From: Oscillospiraceae bacterium | GTDB taxonomy: Bacteria > Bacillota > Clostridia > Oscillospirales > Oscillospiraceae | Assembly (NCBI GenBank): GCA_016286665.1 | Contig: JAEETX010000001.1 | Coordinates: 61,080 to 125,079 of the forward strand | Direction of reading: 5' to 3' | Length of the DNA: 64,000 nucleotides | Part shown: one piece after another, positions 1 to 9,013 of the stretch | Numbering within the stretch: the first letter of the stretch is position 1 | How the letters are laid out: each line of letters opens with the position of its first letter | Made by a program: the position numbers and the translations under genes | Notes under the pieces: generated by a model | The model's input: the letters and a program-made list of their open reading frames with translations, nothing else | Told to the model about the DNA's origin: nothing | Database searches by the model: none

Positions 1-579
1 AGGACCTTCGACATCGCCGTGCTTTTTGTGGATATCCGCGGCTTCACCACCATGAGCGAATCCCTGGACCCCCCCACGGTGGTGAGCATCATCAACCAAT
101 ACCTGACCCTGACCACGGAATGCGTCATGCGCCGTCACGGCACCCTGGACAAATTCGTCGGGGACTGCACCATGGCCTTCTGGAACGCCCCCCTGCCCCA
201 GGAGGACCCGGTTTACCTGGCCTGCTGCGCCGCCATGGACATGGTGGAGGGCTCCAAGGAGCTGGGGCGGCAGCTGCAGGAGCGCTTCGGGCGCACCGTC
301 AGCTTCGGCGTGGGCGTCCACTTCGGACCCGCCGTCGTGGGCAACATCGGCGCGCCCCAGCGCATGGACTACACCGCCATCGGCGACACCGTGAACACGG
401 CTTCCCGGCTGGAATCCAACGCGCCGGGCGGCACGATCTACATCTCCCGCGCCGTGGCCGACGCCCTGGGCGACCGGGCAAGGACCACCTCGTTGGGCGG
501 AAGCGTCAAGCTCAAGGGGAAAGCGGAGGGCTTCGAGGTGCTGACGCTGGACTCCCTGGACATGGAAGAAAGGAAATGA
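1..579 (+). CDS. Adenylate/guanylate cyclase catalytic domain protein, 3' part (truncated at window start)
   Basis: Frame open from base 1 (RTFDIAVLFVDIRGFTTMSESL...); class III cyclase motifs FVDIRGFTTMSE, KFVGDCTMAFWNAP, GxVVGNIGAPQRMDYTAIGDTVNTASRLE. Confidence 0.93.
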   Translation, partial: RTFDIAVLFVDIRGFTTMSESLDPPTVVSIINQYLTLTTECVMRRHGTLDKFVGDCTMAFWNAPLPQEDPVYLACCAAMDMVEGSKELGRQLQERFGRTVSFGVGVHFGPAVVGNIGAPQRMDYTAIGDTVNTASRLESNAPGGTIYISRAVADALGDRARTTSLGGSVKLKGKAEGFEVLTLDSLDMEERK

Positions 580-581
580 CC

Positions 582-2099
582 ATGAAACGAATCCTTCCGG
601 CTGTACTGCTGATCTGCGCCATCCTGACCTGCGCCGTCTCCGCCGCCTTCGTCTCCCCGGATTTTGAGGGGGGCATGATCTCCGGTATCTGGCTGGACGG
701 CGGCACCCTGTATGCGGCGGACATCCAAAACAAGGTCGTCTGGCGCGTCCGGGACGGGGAGGCCGCGGTCCTTGCCGGCGACCGCAGCTATCGGGATGCC
801 AGCGGCGTCGTCTTCCCCGATTACTTCGACGCCGCCCTGACGGAGGCCCGCTTTGCGGAGCCCTGGGCGATCGTTCCCTTCCTGGAGGGCTGGGCGGTCT
901 CCGACGCCGGTTCCAACACGGTCCGCTATATTGCCGGCGGCAAGGTGATGACGGCGGCCGGCAAGCGGGAAGCCGGCTTCCTGGACGGCTTCTGCACGGA
1001 CGCCCGGCTCTCCCGTCCCACCGGCCTTGCCCGGGATGACGAAGGGGGGCTTTACATCGCCGACACCGGCAACGGCGCGATCCGCCGCCTGGACACGGAG
1101 GGCAATCTCACCACGGTCCGGACCGGCCTTCAGGGCCCCACGGGGCTCTGCTGGCATGACGGCGCGCTCTACATCGCCGAGACCGGGCGCAGCCGCATCC
1201 TCCGCCTGGAGGGGAACAAGCTGGAGGTCCTGGCGGGAGACGGCGGCGAAATGGACGAATACGGGGTCTACGGCTGCGGCTATGCCGACGGGCCCGCGGC
1301 TTCTGCCCTGTTCGAGCACCCCCAGGGCGTCGCCGTCAGCGACGACGGCACGGTCTATATCGCCGACACCGGCAACGGGGCCGTGCGGCGGCTCATGGAT
1401 GGCCGGGTCAGCACCATGGCGGTCACCAGCGAGGACGATCTGCTTCTGGCTTCCCCCCAGGGCATCCTGGTCAGCGGAAACAGCATCCTGGTTTCGGATT
1501 CCCTCACCGGCGCGATCATGGAATTCGATACCCGCATCCACCGGTTCAGCGACGTTTCCGAGAAGGTATGGTATGCGCCCTCCGTGCGGGAGGCGCTGAT
1601 CCGGGGCATCATCGACGGCGGCAGCGATACCTTCCGCCCCAACGATCCCATGACCCGCATGGATTTCGTGCGGATGCTGGCAAACCTCCAGCTGAGCCTG
1701 AACGGCAGCACCGTGATCAACGGCAGCTTCTCCTTCACGGACGTCGGCGACGAAACGCCCTTTGCCGCCGTCGCCCGCTGGTCCGGCGACTTCGGCATCA
1801 TCACCGGCAAGACCACCGGGGAATTTGCCGGGGACGAGCCCATCCAGCGGCAGCAGATGGTCGCCATCCTCTACCGCTTCATCACCATCAGCGAGATGGA
1901 CAACGTCCCCTCCGGGGACCTCAGCGCCTTCACGGACGGGGACAGGACCTCCCGCTACGCGCGGGACGCCATGGTCTGGGCCGTGAGCCGGGGCATCATC
2001 AACGGCTTCCCCGACGGCAGCCTCGACCCCTTCGGCGGCGCCACCCGCGCCCAGGCGGTAAAGATGATCGTCTATTTCATGGACATGTATGGATTCTGA
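582..2099 (+). CDS. Secreted NHL-repeat protein with C-terminal S-layer homology (SLH) domains
   Basis: Signal peptide MKRILPAVLLICAILTCAVSA; repeated LYIADTGNGAIRRL / VYIADTGNGAVRRL NHL motifs; C-terminal SLH-like repeats (FSDVSEKVWYAPSVREALIRGIIDG..., FPDGSLDPFGGATRAQAVKMI); start overlaps the cyclase stop region. Confidence 0.85.
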   Translation: MKRILPAVLLICAILTCAVSAAFVSPDFEGGMISGIWLDGGTLYAADIQNKVVWRVRDGEAAVLAGDRSYRDASGVVFPDYFDAALTEARFAEPWAIVPFLEGWAVSDAGSNTVRYIAGGKVMTAAGKREAGFLDGFCTDARLSRPTGLARDDEGGLYIADTGNGAIRRLDTEGNLTTVRTGLQGPTGLCWHDGALYIAETGRSRILRLEGNKLEVLAGDGGEMDEYGVYGCGYADGPAASALFEHPQGVAVSDDGTVYIADTGNGAVRRLMDGRVSTMAVTSEDDLLLASPQGILVSGNSILVSDSLTGAIMEFDTRIHRFSDVSEKVWYAPSVREALIRGIIDGGSDTFRPNDPMTRMDFVRMLANLQLSLNGSTVINGSFSFTDVGDETPFAAVARWSGDFGIITGKTTGEFAGDEPIQRQQMVAILYRFITISEMDNVPSGDLSAFTDGDRTSRYARDAMVWAVSRGIINGFPDGSLDPFGGATRAQAVKMIVYFMDMYGF

Positions 2100-2112
2100 A
2101 CTGCACACACAA

Positions 2113-2145
2113 AACGCCGCCTGCCCGGTTGGGGCAGGCGGCGCT
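2113..2145. repeat. 33-nt direct repeat (copy 1) carrying a 12-bp-stem hairpin/terminator
   Basis: AACGCCGCCTGCCCGGTTGGGGCAGGCGGCGCT, identical to 2296-2328; stem CGCCGCCTGCCC/GGGCAGGCGGCG. Confidence 0.9.
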
Positions 2146-2246
2146 CAAGCTGTCGACACTTTGTCGACAGCTTGAGCGCAAAATCAGAAATGCATTCTGA
2201 TTTTGCAAGGATATTACGTGAGGGGGGATTCCCGTCCCCCCTCACG
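2141..2246. repeat. Cluster of three perfect hairpins between the two direct-repeat terminators
   Basis: GCGCTCAAGCTGTCGAC(5 nt)GTCGACAGCTTGAGCGC 17 bp; GCAAAATCAGAA(5 nt)TTCTGATTTTGC 12 bp; CGTGAGGGGGGA(6 nt)TCCCCCCTCACG 12 bp. Confidence 0.85.
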
Positions 2247-2295
2247 GTTCCCCCATGCATGTCGAACCTCTGCCGAAAGGTTTGTCTACAGTCTG

Positions 2296-2328
2296 AACGC
2301 CGCCTGCCCGGTTGGGGCAGGCGGCGCT
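2296..2328. repeat. 33-nt direct repeat (copy 2), hairpin/terminator between convergent genes
   Basis: Identical to 2113-2145; followed by CTTTTA. Confidence 0.9.
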
Positions 2329-2340
2329 TTTATGCTTCGA

Positions 2341-3450
2341 TCACTTCTTCGGCAGGTCCCTGCCGTCGTAGATGTACTGGCCGTCGCGGTAAACGATCTT
2401 GCCGTAGCTTCCGTTGGGATAGAAGGGCTCAAAGTTGATGGGCGCGCCCAGGCGCTTGATGACCACCGGGCCGTGCCAGAGGCCGGCGGGGACGCGGACC
2501 ACCGTGGGCTCGGTGATGGTGTAGGTCTCCAAATGCTCGGGATCGGGCCCCAGGGAGATCTCGATCTCGGCGTCGAATTCAAAGAACTTGGAGATATCCG
2601 CGCCGGTGAAGAACAGGTATTCCTCCACCGCATGGTGCATGTGGACTTCGCCGATGGTGCATTCCTTCTGCACGATGTTGTAGAGATACCACAGGCGGCT
2701 CTCCTCCATCTCCTCCTGACCGCGGAATCCGCCCCGGGGGCTCAGGAACCGGCTGTCGGTGTGCACGTCGGGCTTGTAGGGATAGACATACTTGTCGTAT
2801 TTGCCGGTGCGGGGCTTTTTCGCCATCTCATAGTAGGGGGCCAGCAGGTTCTGCTGGGGGGCGGGCGCATCCTTCTTCTCCTCCGGCTTCTTCTCGTCAA
2901 AGTCCTTCATGGCCTTGGAGAAGCATTTGCCGCAGTAGATGCACTCCTTGGAGCGGTCCATGACGCAGCGGCGGATGCCCGCGCCGTCATAGGTGAATTC
3001 TTCCCTGCCCTGCTCGTTGACACGCCGGTTGATCTTGGACCAGTCGCCGTCCAGGTAGACCGCGGAGAAGACGATGGGCTTTTCCGGGTTGATCCTGCGG
3101 AAGTTCACGGGACAGTGATACAGCTTCGGCGGGACGCGGATGATGGTGGGCTGGGTGATGGTGAACATTTCCATGTTCTCCGCATCCTCTCCCAGCCAGA
3201 CGTCGATCTCCGCGTCGAACTCGAAGAAGTTGGTCATGTCGGCATTGGTGAACACCAGGTATTCGTCGGCGCAGTGGTGGGTGTGGGGCACCTCCATGGG
3301 CAGGGGCTTGTTGACGGCGGTCCAGTCCATATAGACGTGGGCCTTCTCCATCATGGTGGTGCCGCGGAAGAAGCCCCGGGGCGCCACGAAGCCATACCAG
3401 GAATGATGCTCCTGCGGGATCGTGAAGATCAGGTCGTCATATTTTCCCAT
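2341..3450 (-). CDS. Duplicated cupin-like protein with central Cys-rich (putative Fe-S) linker
   Basis: Two similar halves (PHTHHCADEYLVFTNADMTNFFEFDAEIDVWLG / VHMHHAVEEYLFFTGADISKFFEFDAEIEISLG) joined by CVMDRSKECIYCGKCF. Confidence 0.7.
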   Translation of the reverse strand: MGKYDDLIFTIPQEHHSWYGFVAPRGFFRGTTMMEKAHVYMDWTAVNKPLPMEVPHTHHCADEYLVFTNADMTNFFEFDAEIDVWLGEDAENMEMFTITQPTIIRVPPKLYHCPVNFRRINPEKPIVFSAVYLDGDWSKINRRVNEQGREEFTYDGAGIRRCVMDRSKECIYCGKCFSKAMKDFDEKKPEEKKDAPAPQQNLLAPYYEMAKKPRTGKYDKYVYPYKPDVHTDSRFLSPRGGFRGQEEMEESRLWYLYNIVQKECTIGEVHMHHAVEEYLFFTGADISKFFEFDAEIEISLGPDPEHLETYTITEPTVVRVPAGLWHGPVVIKRLGAPINFEPFYPNGSYGKIVYRDGQYIYDGRDLPKK

Positions 3451-3572
3451 GCTCGATTCTCCTTTTCTTTTTTAATCTTCCTGGCGCCAGTATAGCAGAC
3501 CGGCGGGGGAAATACAATGAAAAAACACCCGGAATCGGCAATGGGATCCCGGGTGAACGAAGGAAAAGCGCG

Positions 3573-3782
3573 TCAAGCCTCGTGAACCGCCTCCACGTGG
3601 AGCGCGCCCGTGGGGCATGCCCGCAGGCAGCTGTTGCAGCGGATGCACTTTCGGATATTATAGCTCAGGACGCCGTGCTCGTGGTCCAGGGTCAGAGCGC
3701 CGCGGACGCACATGGCGATGCAGCCGAAGCAGTGCCGGCAGTGCTCCGGATTCCAGGCAAGGACTTCACGCTGTCGGCTCAT
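3573..3782 (-). CDS. 4Fe-4S dicluster ferredoxin-like protein
   Basis: CRHCFGCIAMC and CIRCNSCLRACPTGAL motifs; start codon choice uncertain (ORF extends to 3803). Confidence 0.8.
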   Translation of the reverse strand: MSRQREVLAWNPEHCRHCFGCIAMCVRGALTLDHEHGVLSYNIRKCIRCNSCLRACPTGALHVEAVHEA

Positions 3783-3815
3783 GGGCTCGATCCTCTCTTT
3801 CACCAGTACAAACGA

Positions 3816-4898
3816 TCATTGGGTGCGCCTCGTTTTTTTCGGCAGAAGGTCCGTGTTTTCCGTCCAGGCCGCCAGCCGGCGGACGCTCCAGGCTTCGGCG
3901 TCCAGCGCGGTCCAGCCCTCCCCTTCCGCGGGATAGAAGATGCTCACGCCGTCCGGAAAGGGGTTGAAGCCCATGCTCTCCGGGGCGCCAGCGTGGAAAT
4001 AGACCCGGCGCAGGGCGGTGCAGTTCAGAAAAGCCAGGCTTCCGATGCTTTCCAGTGTCCCCGGTATCTCCACGCGCTGCAGGCTGGCGTTCCCCGCAAA
4101 GGCGCGGATGGCAATATCCTTCACCTCCGCCGGGAGGCGGTAGCTGCTGCCGCTCTTTTTCATGGGATAGCAGATCAGCGTCTGCAGGCTGCCGGTGAAC
4201 AGCACGCCGTCCCTGGCCGTGTAGTACCAGTTGCCCCAGGCCACCTCCACGCTGCGGAGGGAATAGCAGTCCGTCAGAGCGGTGGGGTCGAAGCTGCGGA
4301 CGGTCTCCGGGATGCTGATCTCCTTCAGCGTACAGTAGGAAAAGGCGCAGACGCTCACCTTCTCCGTGCCGTAGGGGATCTCATAGCGTTCCGCCGGACG
4401 GGCGGGCGGGTAGCAGATGAGCGACGTTCCCCCGAACAGGACGCCGTCGTCATCCCGATAGCCGGGGTTCGCGTCGTCCACGCGGATGGCATAGAGGCTG
4501 AGGCAGCTGTAGAAGACGTCCTCCCCGATGTCGTTGACCTCCGCGGGGATCAGCACCTCCGGCAGGCTGCGGCAGCCGTAGAAGGCCATGCCGCCCAGGC
4601 TGCTCAGGGTGCCCGGCAGGGAGACCTCCCGCAGCTCCGTCAGATAAAAAAAGCAGCAGTAGCTGAGGCCCGTGACCCCCTCCTCCACGACGGCGGAGCG
4701 GATGCTCTGCCGCAGGGGATACCAGGGCGCGGAGCCCATGTCATACCAATACATCTCCCCGTGACCGGAGATCGTCAGCACGCCGTCGGACACCGTCCAG
4801 CTCAGGTTGTCGCCGCAGATGCCCGTTTCCTCCGCGGCGCCGGCCGGCAGGAGCGGAAGGGTCAGCAGGCACACTAGGATGCACAGAAATCGTTTCAT
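3816..4898 (-). CDS. Secreted BspA-type leucine-rich-repeat protein
   Basis: Signal peptide MKRFLCILVCLLTLPLLPAGAAEE; repeats such as LREVSLPGTLSSLGGMAFYGC, LKEISIPETVRSF, LQRVEIPGTLESIGSLAFLNC. Confidence 0.85.
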   Translation of the reverse strand: MKRFLCILVCLLTLPLLPAGAAEETGICGDNLSWTVSDGVLTISGHGEMYWYDMGSAPWYPLRQSIRSAVVEEGVTGLSYCCFFYLTELREVSLPGTLSSLGGMAFYGCRSLPEVLIPAEVNDIGEDVFYSCLSLYAIRVDDANPGYRDDDGVLFGGTSLICYPPARPAERYEIPYGTEKVSVCAFSYCTLKEISIPETVRSFDPTALTDCYSLRSVEVAWGNWYYTARDGVLFTGSLQTLICYPMKKSGSSYRLPAEVKDIAIRAFAGNASLQRVEIPGTLESIGSLAFLNCTALRRVYFHAGAPESMGFNPFPDGVSIFYPAEGEGWTALDAEAWSVRRLAAWTENTDLLPKKTRRTQ

Positions 4899-4960
4899 GC
4901 TTCTCTCGGGAAAGGGCGCCCGCAGACCGCTGCGGACGCCCCTTGCCCATTCCAATCGTC

Positions 4961-6046
4961 TTATTTGCTCAGAGCGATGCGGCTGTATTTGTAGATCGCC
5001 TTGGTGAAGCGGGGGTCGGCGAAGAAGGTGCCCACCAGGAAGGGCTTTTCCGCGAAGTCCGGCGCGTATTTATCCACGAACTTCTTCGCTTCGGCGTCCA
5101 CCACCTCGTCGGCGGCGTCCCTGGGAACGGCGGGCGGCGTGATGGAGAACATGATCTTGTCCCCGTATTTCTCCCGCAGCATCTCCACGTCGTTCATGGA
5201 CTGGGGCTGCCACATATCCACGCCCGCATAGACCATGGCGGGGACCAGAAGCTCGTTCTTTCCGCAGGAATGCTGCTGGAACCAAAGCCCCTTCTCATGG
5301 CAGTAGTCCACGATCTGCTTGAGGTAGGGCGCCACCATCTCCATGCACACGTCCAGGGAGAAGAAGGGGGCGCGCTGGGAGCCCCAGTCGTCGTGGAAAA
5401 GGACGCCGTCCAGCTGGAATATCTCAAGATAATGGTCGATCAGGGATTTGTACATATCCACGAGCTTGCTGAACAGCGCGTGGACCGCGTCCTGCTGTTC
5501 CTCGTCGATGAGGGCCATGGCCGCCCCCTCGAAATCCATAAAGCTGATGAGCCGTTCAAAAATGCCGTTCTGGAAGGTGACGTAGAAGCTGCGGGTGGTT
5601 TCGTTCATGCAGGAATTGAGGCGCCTGCACTCGTCCCAGTCCAGGGCGTCGATATCCGGGAACTTGATGACCTCCGGCCAGTCGTTGGCGTCCAGCAGGG
5701 TGGGGTTGCCGGGCTGCACCATGCTGCCGCCCGCCGTGGGCACGAAGATCCACTTGATCCCGAACAGATCCTTGCCGCCCTTCTCCTCCTCCTTGTAGGG
5801 CGGGCCCATGTCCATGACCTCGGCCCGGGCCACATGGTCGATGTTGGTGCGTGATTCGATGTTCAGAAAATCTGCGGAGGAGGGGAACCAACAGGGCTTC
5901 TCCCGCTTGACGCAGAGGGCCACATTCTCCCTGGGAGTGATGGGGGTGTTGTATTTGGGGGTTTTGAAGGTGAATCTGCCGCCGAAGGACGTGGTGCTGA
6001 TATGCTCGCCGATGACCTTCAGCTCATCGTCGGAATAAGGGACCAT
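4961..6046 (-). CDS. Uroporphyrinogen decarboxylase (URO-D) superfamily / methyltransferase-like protein
   Basis: VLFHDDWGSQRAPFFS, QQHSCGKNELLVPAMVYAGVDMWQPQS, FLVGTFFADPRF; AGGAGGT SD upstream of ATG at 6046. Confidence 0.75.
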   Translation of the reverse strand: MVPYSDDELKVIGEHISTTSFGGRFTFKTPKYNTPITPRENVALCVKREKPCWFPSSADFLNIESRTNIDHVARAEVMDMGPPYKEEEKGGKDLFGIKWIFVPTAGGSMVQPGNPTLLDANDWPEVIKFPDIDALDWDECRRLNSCMNETTRSFYVTFQNGIFERLISFMDFEGAAMALIDEEQQDAVHALFSKLVDMYKSLIDHYLEIFQLDGVLFHDDWGSQRAPFFSLDVCMEMVAPYLKQIVDYCHEKGLWFQQHSCGKNELLVPAMVYAGVDMWQPQSMNDVEMLREKYGDKIMFSITPPAVPRDAADEVVDAEAKKFVDKYAPDFAEKPFLVGTFFADPRFTKAIYKYSRIALSK

Positions 6047-6194
6047 TGTGCTACCTCCTGTTTGATTCATTTTATTTATCATACTATATCCCCTGTCCCT
6101 TTTCAACCGGTTTTTTGCCCCGGGGAGGCCGCAGCGCTTGCCTCCGGGCGGCAAAGCGTATATAATACCTCCATCCTTGCGGGAGGTATCGTAC

Positions 6195-6935
6195 ATGACA
6201 GACGAAAAGCAAATGGAATATCGCGCGCTGGTGGATTCCAGCATGCTGAACAGCCGGCGGGACATCCAGATTTCCGGTCTCCTCCGCATCATCGAGACGA
6301 CGCTGGAGGAGCATCTGCTGGACATCGGCATGGACAATCCCCGGCTCGTCCGGGAGGAAAACGTCAGCTGGGCGTTCCTGTCCCTCACCGCCGAGGTCTT
6401 CGGTCCCATCGAGCCCGGCGAGGTGCTCACGGGGCGCACCTGGTTTTCCGGCCGCAGAGGGCCCCTGTTCCGCCGCGAGCTGGAATACCGCCACATGGGC
6501 GGTGAGCGGGCGGCGGCCATGTCCTGCTTTTCCGGGCTCATCGACCTGGGGGCCAGGAAAATCATCCGGGACCGGGCCTATCTGGAGAAATACACCCTGC
6601 CGGCGGGCGAAGCGCTGATCGAAGCGGAAAGCCGCATGTCCCCCCGGCTCGAGGAATACCGGGAAGCGGACAGGCGAAAGGTCTACCCCAGCTGGCTGGA
6701 CGGACTGGGCCACGTGAACAACGCCCGCTACGGGGACATGATCTTCGACACCCTCAGCGCCGCGGGCATCCGGGAAGGGCTGCTGCGGCGGCTGGAGCTT
6801 TACTTCGTCGGCGAGCTCCACGACGGAGAAGAGGTGTCTCTCATGCTGCGCAGCGCGCCGGACTGCCATTCCGTCCTGGGTCTCCACGGCGAGACCGGCG
6901 AGCCGGCTTTCTGCTCCAGGGTTTTCTTTGCGTAA
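6195..6935 (+). CDS. Acyl-ACP thioesterase-like (hotdog fold)
   Basis: Two hotdog-like halves, GLGHVNNARYGDMIFDTL motif; SD gggaggtatc before ATG. Confidence 0.8.
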   Translation: MTDEKQMEYRALVDSSMLNSRRDIQISGLLRIIETTLEEHLLDIGMDNPRLVREENVSWAFLSLTAEVFGPIEPGEVLTGRTWFSGRRGPLFRRELEYRHMGGERAAAMSCFSGLIDLGARKIIRDRAYLEKYTLPAGEALIEAESRMSPRLEEYREADRRKVYPSWLDGLGHVNNARYGDMIFDTLSAAGIREGLLRRLELYFVGELHDGEEVSLMLRSAPDCHSVLGLHGETGEPAFCSRVFFA

Positions 6936-6946
6936 GGAAAATGCAT

Positions 6947-6985
6947 CACCCCGGCGGTCCCGCGGGACTGCCGGGGTGTTTTTTT
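6947..6985. terminator. Rho-independent terminator
   Basis: CACCCCGGCGGTCC cgc GGGACTGCCGGGGTG followed by TTTTTTT. Confidence 0.85.
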
Positions 6986-6986
6986 A

Positions 6987-8783
6987 TCAGATCGGGCGGG
7001 TGGCTTCCTTCAGCCAGGCGGCCTCCTCCGCTTCCAGCCAGGGAGATACCTTCTCGTAAACCTGAGCATGGAACGCATTCAGCTTCCGGATCTCGCTCCT
7101 GTCCATCTGGGCGGGGTCGATGACCTCCAGGTCAAAGGGCACGAAGGTCAGATTCTCAAAATACATAAACTGCCCGTATTCGTTCTTCTCCCCCTTGCGG
7201 CAGAGGATCTCATTTTCCAGGCGGATGCCGTATTCCCCCTCCCGGTAGACGCCGGGCTCGTCGGAGGTGATCATGCCCTCCTCCAGGACCGCGTGCTCGC
7301 TGCGGTCCGGGCTCCGCCGCCAGCGGAAGCCGTTGGGGCCCTCGTGCACATTCAGCACGTGGCCGACGCCGTGGCCGGTGCCGTGCTTGTAGTCCAGCGC
7401 CGCCTCCCAGAAGGGTTCCCGGGCCAGGATATCCAGATTCATGCCGCTGCAGCCGTAGAGGAAGCGGGCAAACATGAGGTTGAGATTCGCCCGGGCGACT
7501 CTGGTGAAATCCGCCTTCATCGCCGCCGTCACCGGCCCCAGGGCGACGGTGCGGGTGATATCCGTGGTGCCCTCCAGGTAATGGCGGCCGGAATCCACCA
7601 GCAGCAGGCCCTCGGGCTGCAGGGGCACGTCGGATTCCGGTGTCGCCCCATAGTGGATGATGGCCCCGTGGGGGCCGTAGCCGCAGATGGTGCCGAAGCT
7701 CAGGTCCAGGAAGCCGGGCTGCCGGGAAGCGAGCTCCGCCAGATGGTCGGAAACGCTGATCTCCGTCATGGGGACCTTGCCGATGTTCGTTTTCAGCCAA
7801 TAGAGGAACTTGCACATGACCACCGCGTCCTTCAGGTGGGCGCTGCGGGTAGCCTTCAGCTCCGCTTCGTTCTTGACCGCCTTCATGGCGGCGCTGGGAT
7901 TGGCCCGATCCAGAAGGACCGCGCCCTCGGGCAGGGTGCTGCACAGCCGGTAGTTGGCGCTGCCGGTATCCATCCAGACCTTCTCCCCCGCCCCGACGGT
8001 CTTCACATAAGCATAGACCCCGTCGTAGGGGCGCAGGCTGACCCCGCAGGAGGCCAGGTCCGCCGCGATCTCCTCCGGCACGGCGGAGCGCTGCACGAAC
8101 CAGAGGCATTCCTCCTTCGTCACCGCCAGATAGGAGAGGGCCACCGGCACGAAGGCGATATCGCTGCCCCGGATGTTCAGCAGCCAGGCGATATCGTAGA
8201 GGGAGGTCAGGATATGGCGATCCGCGCCCTGCTTCGCCATTTCCCCGCGCACCGCCGCCAGCTTCTCCGCCGTGCTCTTTCCCGCAACTTCGACGCCGTA
8301 GCGCCAGACCTTTCCGGCGGGCAGCGGCGGCCGGTCCTTCCAGATCAGGCCCACCAGGTCCTCATCCACGCATAGACGCCCCTTTTTCTCCTCCGCCAGC
8401 TTCCGGTAAGCCCGGCCCTCCGCGCCGCTGACGGTCCTGCCGTCGAAGCCGATGCAGCCCTTCTCCGGCAGCTTCTCTGCCAGGAATTCCTGAAGGGTGG
8501 GCACGCCCTCCTCCGCCATGCGGTAGAGGGTGACGCCGCTGCCCTGGAGCTGCGCTTCCGCCTGGAGGAAATAGCGCCCGTCGGTCCAAAGGCCGGCTTC
8601 ATCGGCGGTGATCACCGCCGTTCCGGCGGAGCCGGTAAAGCCGGTGATGAACTGCCTTGCCTTGAAATGCTCGCCCACATATTCGCTGCCGTGGTAATCC
8701 GCCGTGGGCACCACATAGAGGTCGATGCCCCGGGCTTTCATCTCCCGGCGAAGCGCTGCCAAACGCTCTGGAATGCTGCTCAA
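6987..8783 (-). CDS. M24 family Xaa-Pro aminopeptidase
   Basis: IPERLAALRREMKARGIDLYVVPTADYHGSEYVG...; HYLEGTTDITRTVALG, KHGTGHGVGHVLNVHEGP, SDEPGVYREGEYGIRLEN; start probably TTG (or GTG at 8792). Confidence 0.9.
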   Translation of the reverse strand: MSSIPERLAALRREMKARGIDLYVVPTADYHGSEYVGEHFKARQFITGFTGSAGTAVITADEAGLWTDGRYFLQAEAQLQGSGVTLYRMAEEGVPTLQEFLAEKLPEKGCIGFDGRTVSGAEGRAYRKLAEEKKGRLCVDEDLVGLIWKDRPPLPAGKVWRYGVEVAGKSTAEKLAAVRGEMAKQGADRHILTSLYDIAWLLNIRGSDIAFVPVALSYLAVTKEECLWFVQRSAVPEEIAADLASCGVSLRPYDGVYAYVKTVGAGEKVWMDTGSANYRLCSTLPEGAVLLDRANPSAAMKAVKNEAELKATRSAHLKDAVVMCKFLYWLKTNIGKVPMTEISVSDHLAELASRQPGFLDLSFGTICGYGPHGAIIHYGATPESDVPLQPEGLLLVDSGRHYLEGTTDITRTVALGPVTAAMKADFTRVARANLNLMFARFLYGCSGMNLDILAREPFWEAALDYKHGTGHGVGHVLNVHEGPNGFRWRRSPDRSEHAVLEEGMITSDEPGVYREGEYGIRLENEILCRKGEKNEYGQFMYFENLTFVPFDLEVIDPAQMDRSEIRKLNAFHAQVYEKVSPWLEAEEAAWLKEATRPI

Positions 8784-8871
8784 ATGAACCACTCCCGTCT
8801 TTCTTTCCGGAAAAGCGGGAATGCACTTGACATTCTCCCGCTTCCCGGCTAAAATGTAATTCAATTTCAAA

Positions 8872-8962
8872 GGGGTGCTGCTTTGCGGCTGAGACGGAGG
8901 CTTCTCCGAACCCTGGAACCTGATCCGGATAATGCCGGCGTAGGAATCTGGCCTGCAGGGGC
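8872..8962 (+). promoter_or_regulatory. TPP riboswitch (THI element)
   Basis: ggggtgctgctttgcggCTGAGAcggaggcttctccgaaccctggAACCTGATCCGGATAATGCCGGCGTAGGaa consensus, upstream of thiT. Confidence 0.93.
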
Positions 8963-9013
8963 TTTCTTTTCGCGTCCGCATGTCCGGGCGCGATCACTTT
9001 TTTGGAGGCAAGC

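Noticed and set aside
438-2108. 556-aa minus-strand ORF opposite the NHL/SLH gene
   Set aside because: High-GC shadow ORF with no RBS; translation is low-information D/G/A/V-rich, while the plus strand has clear motifs
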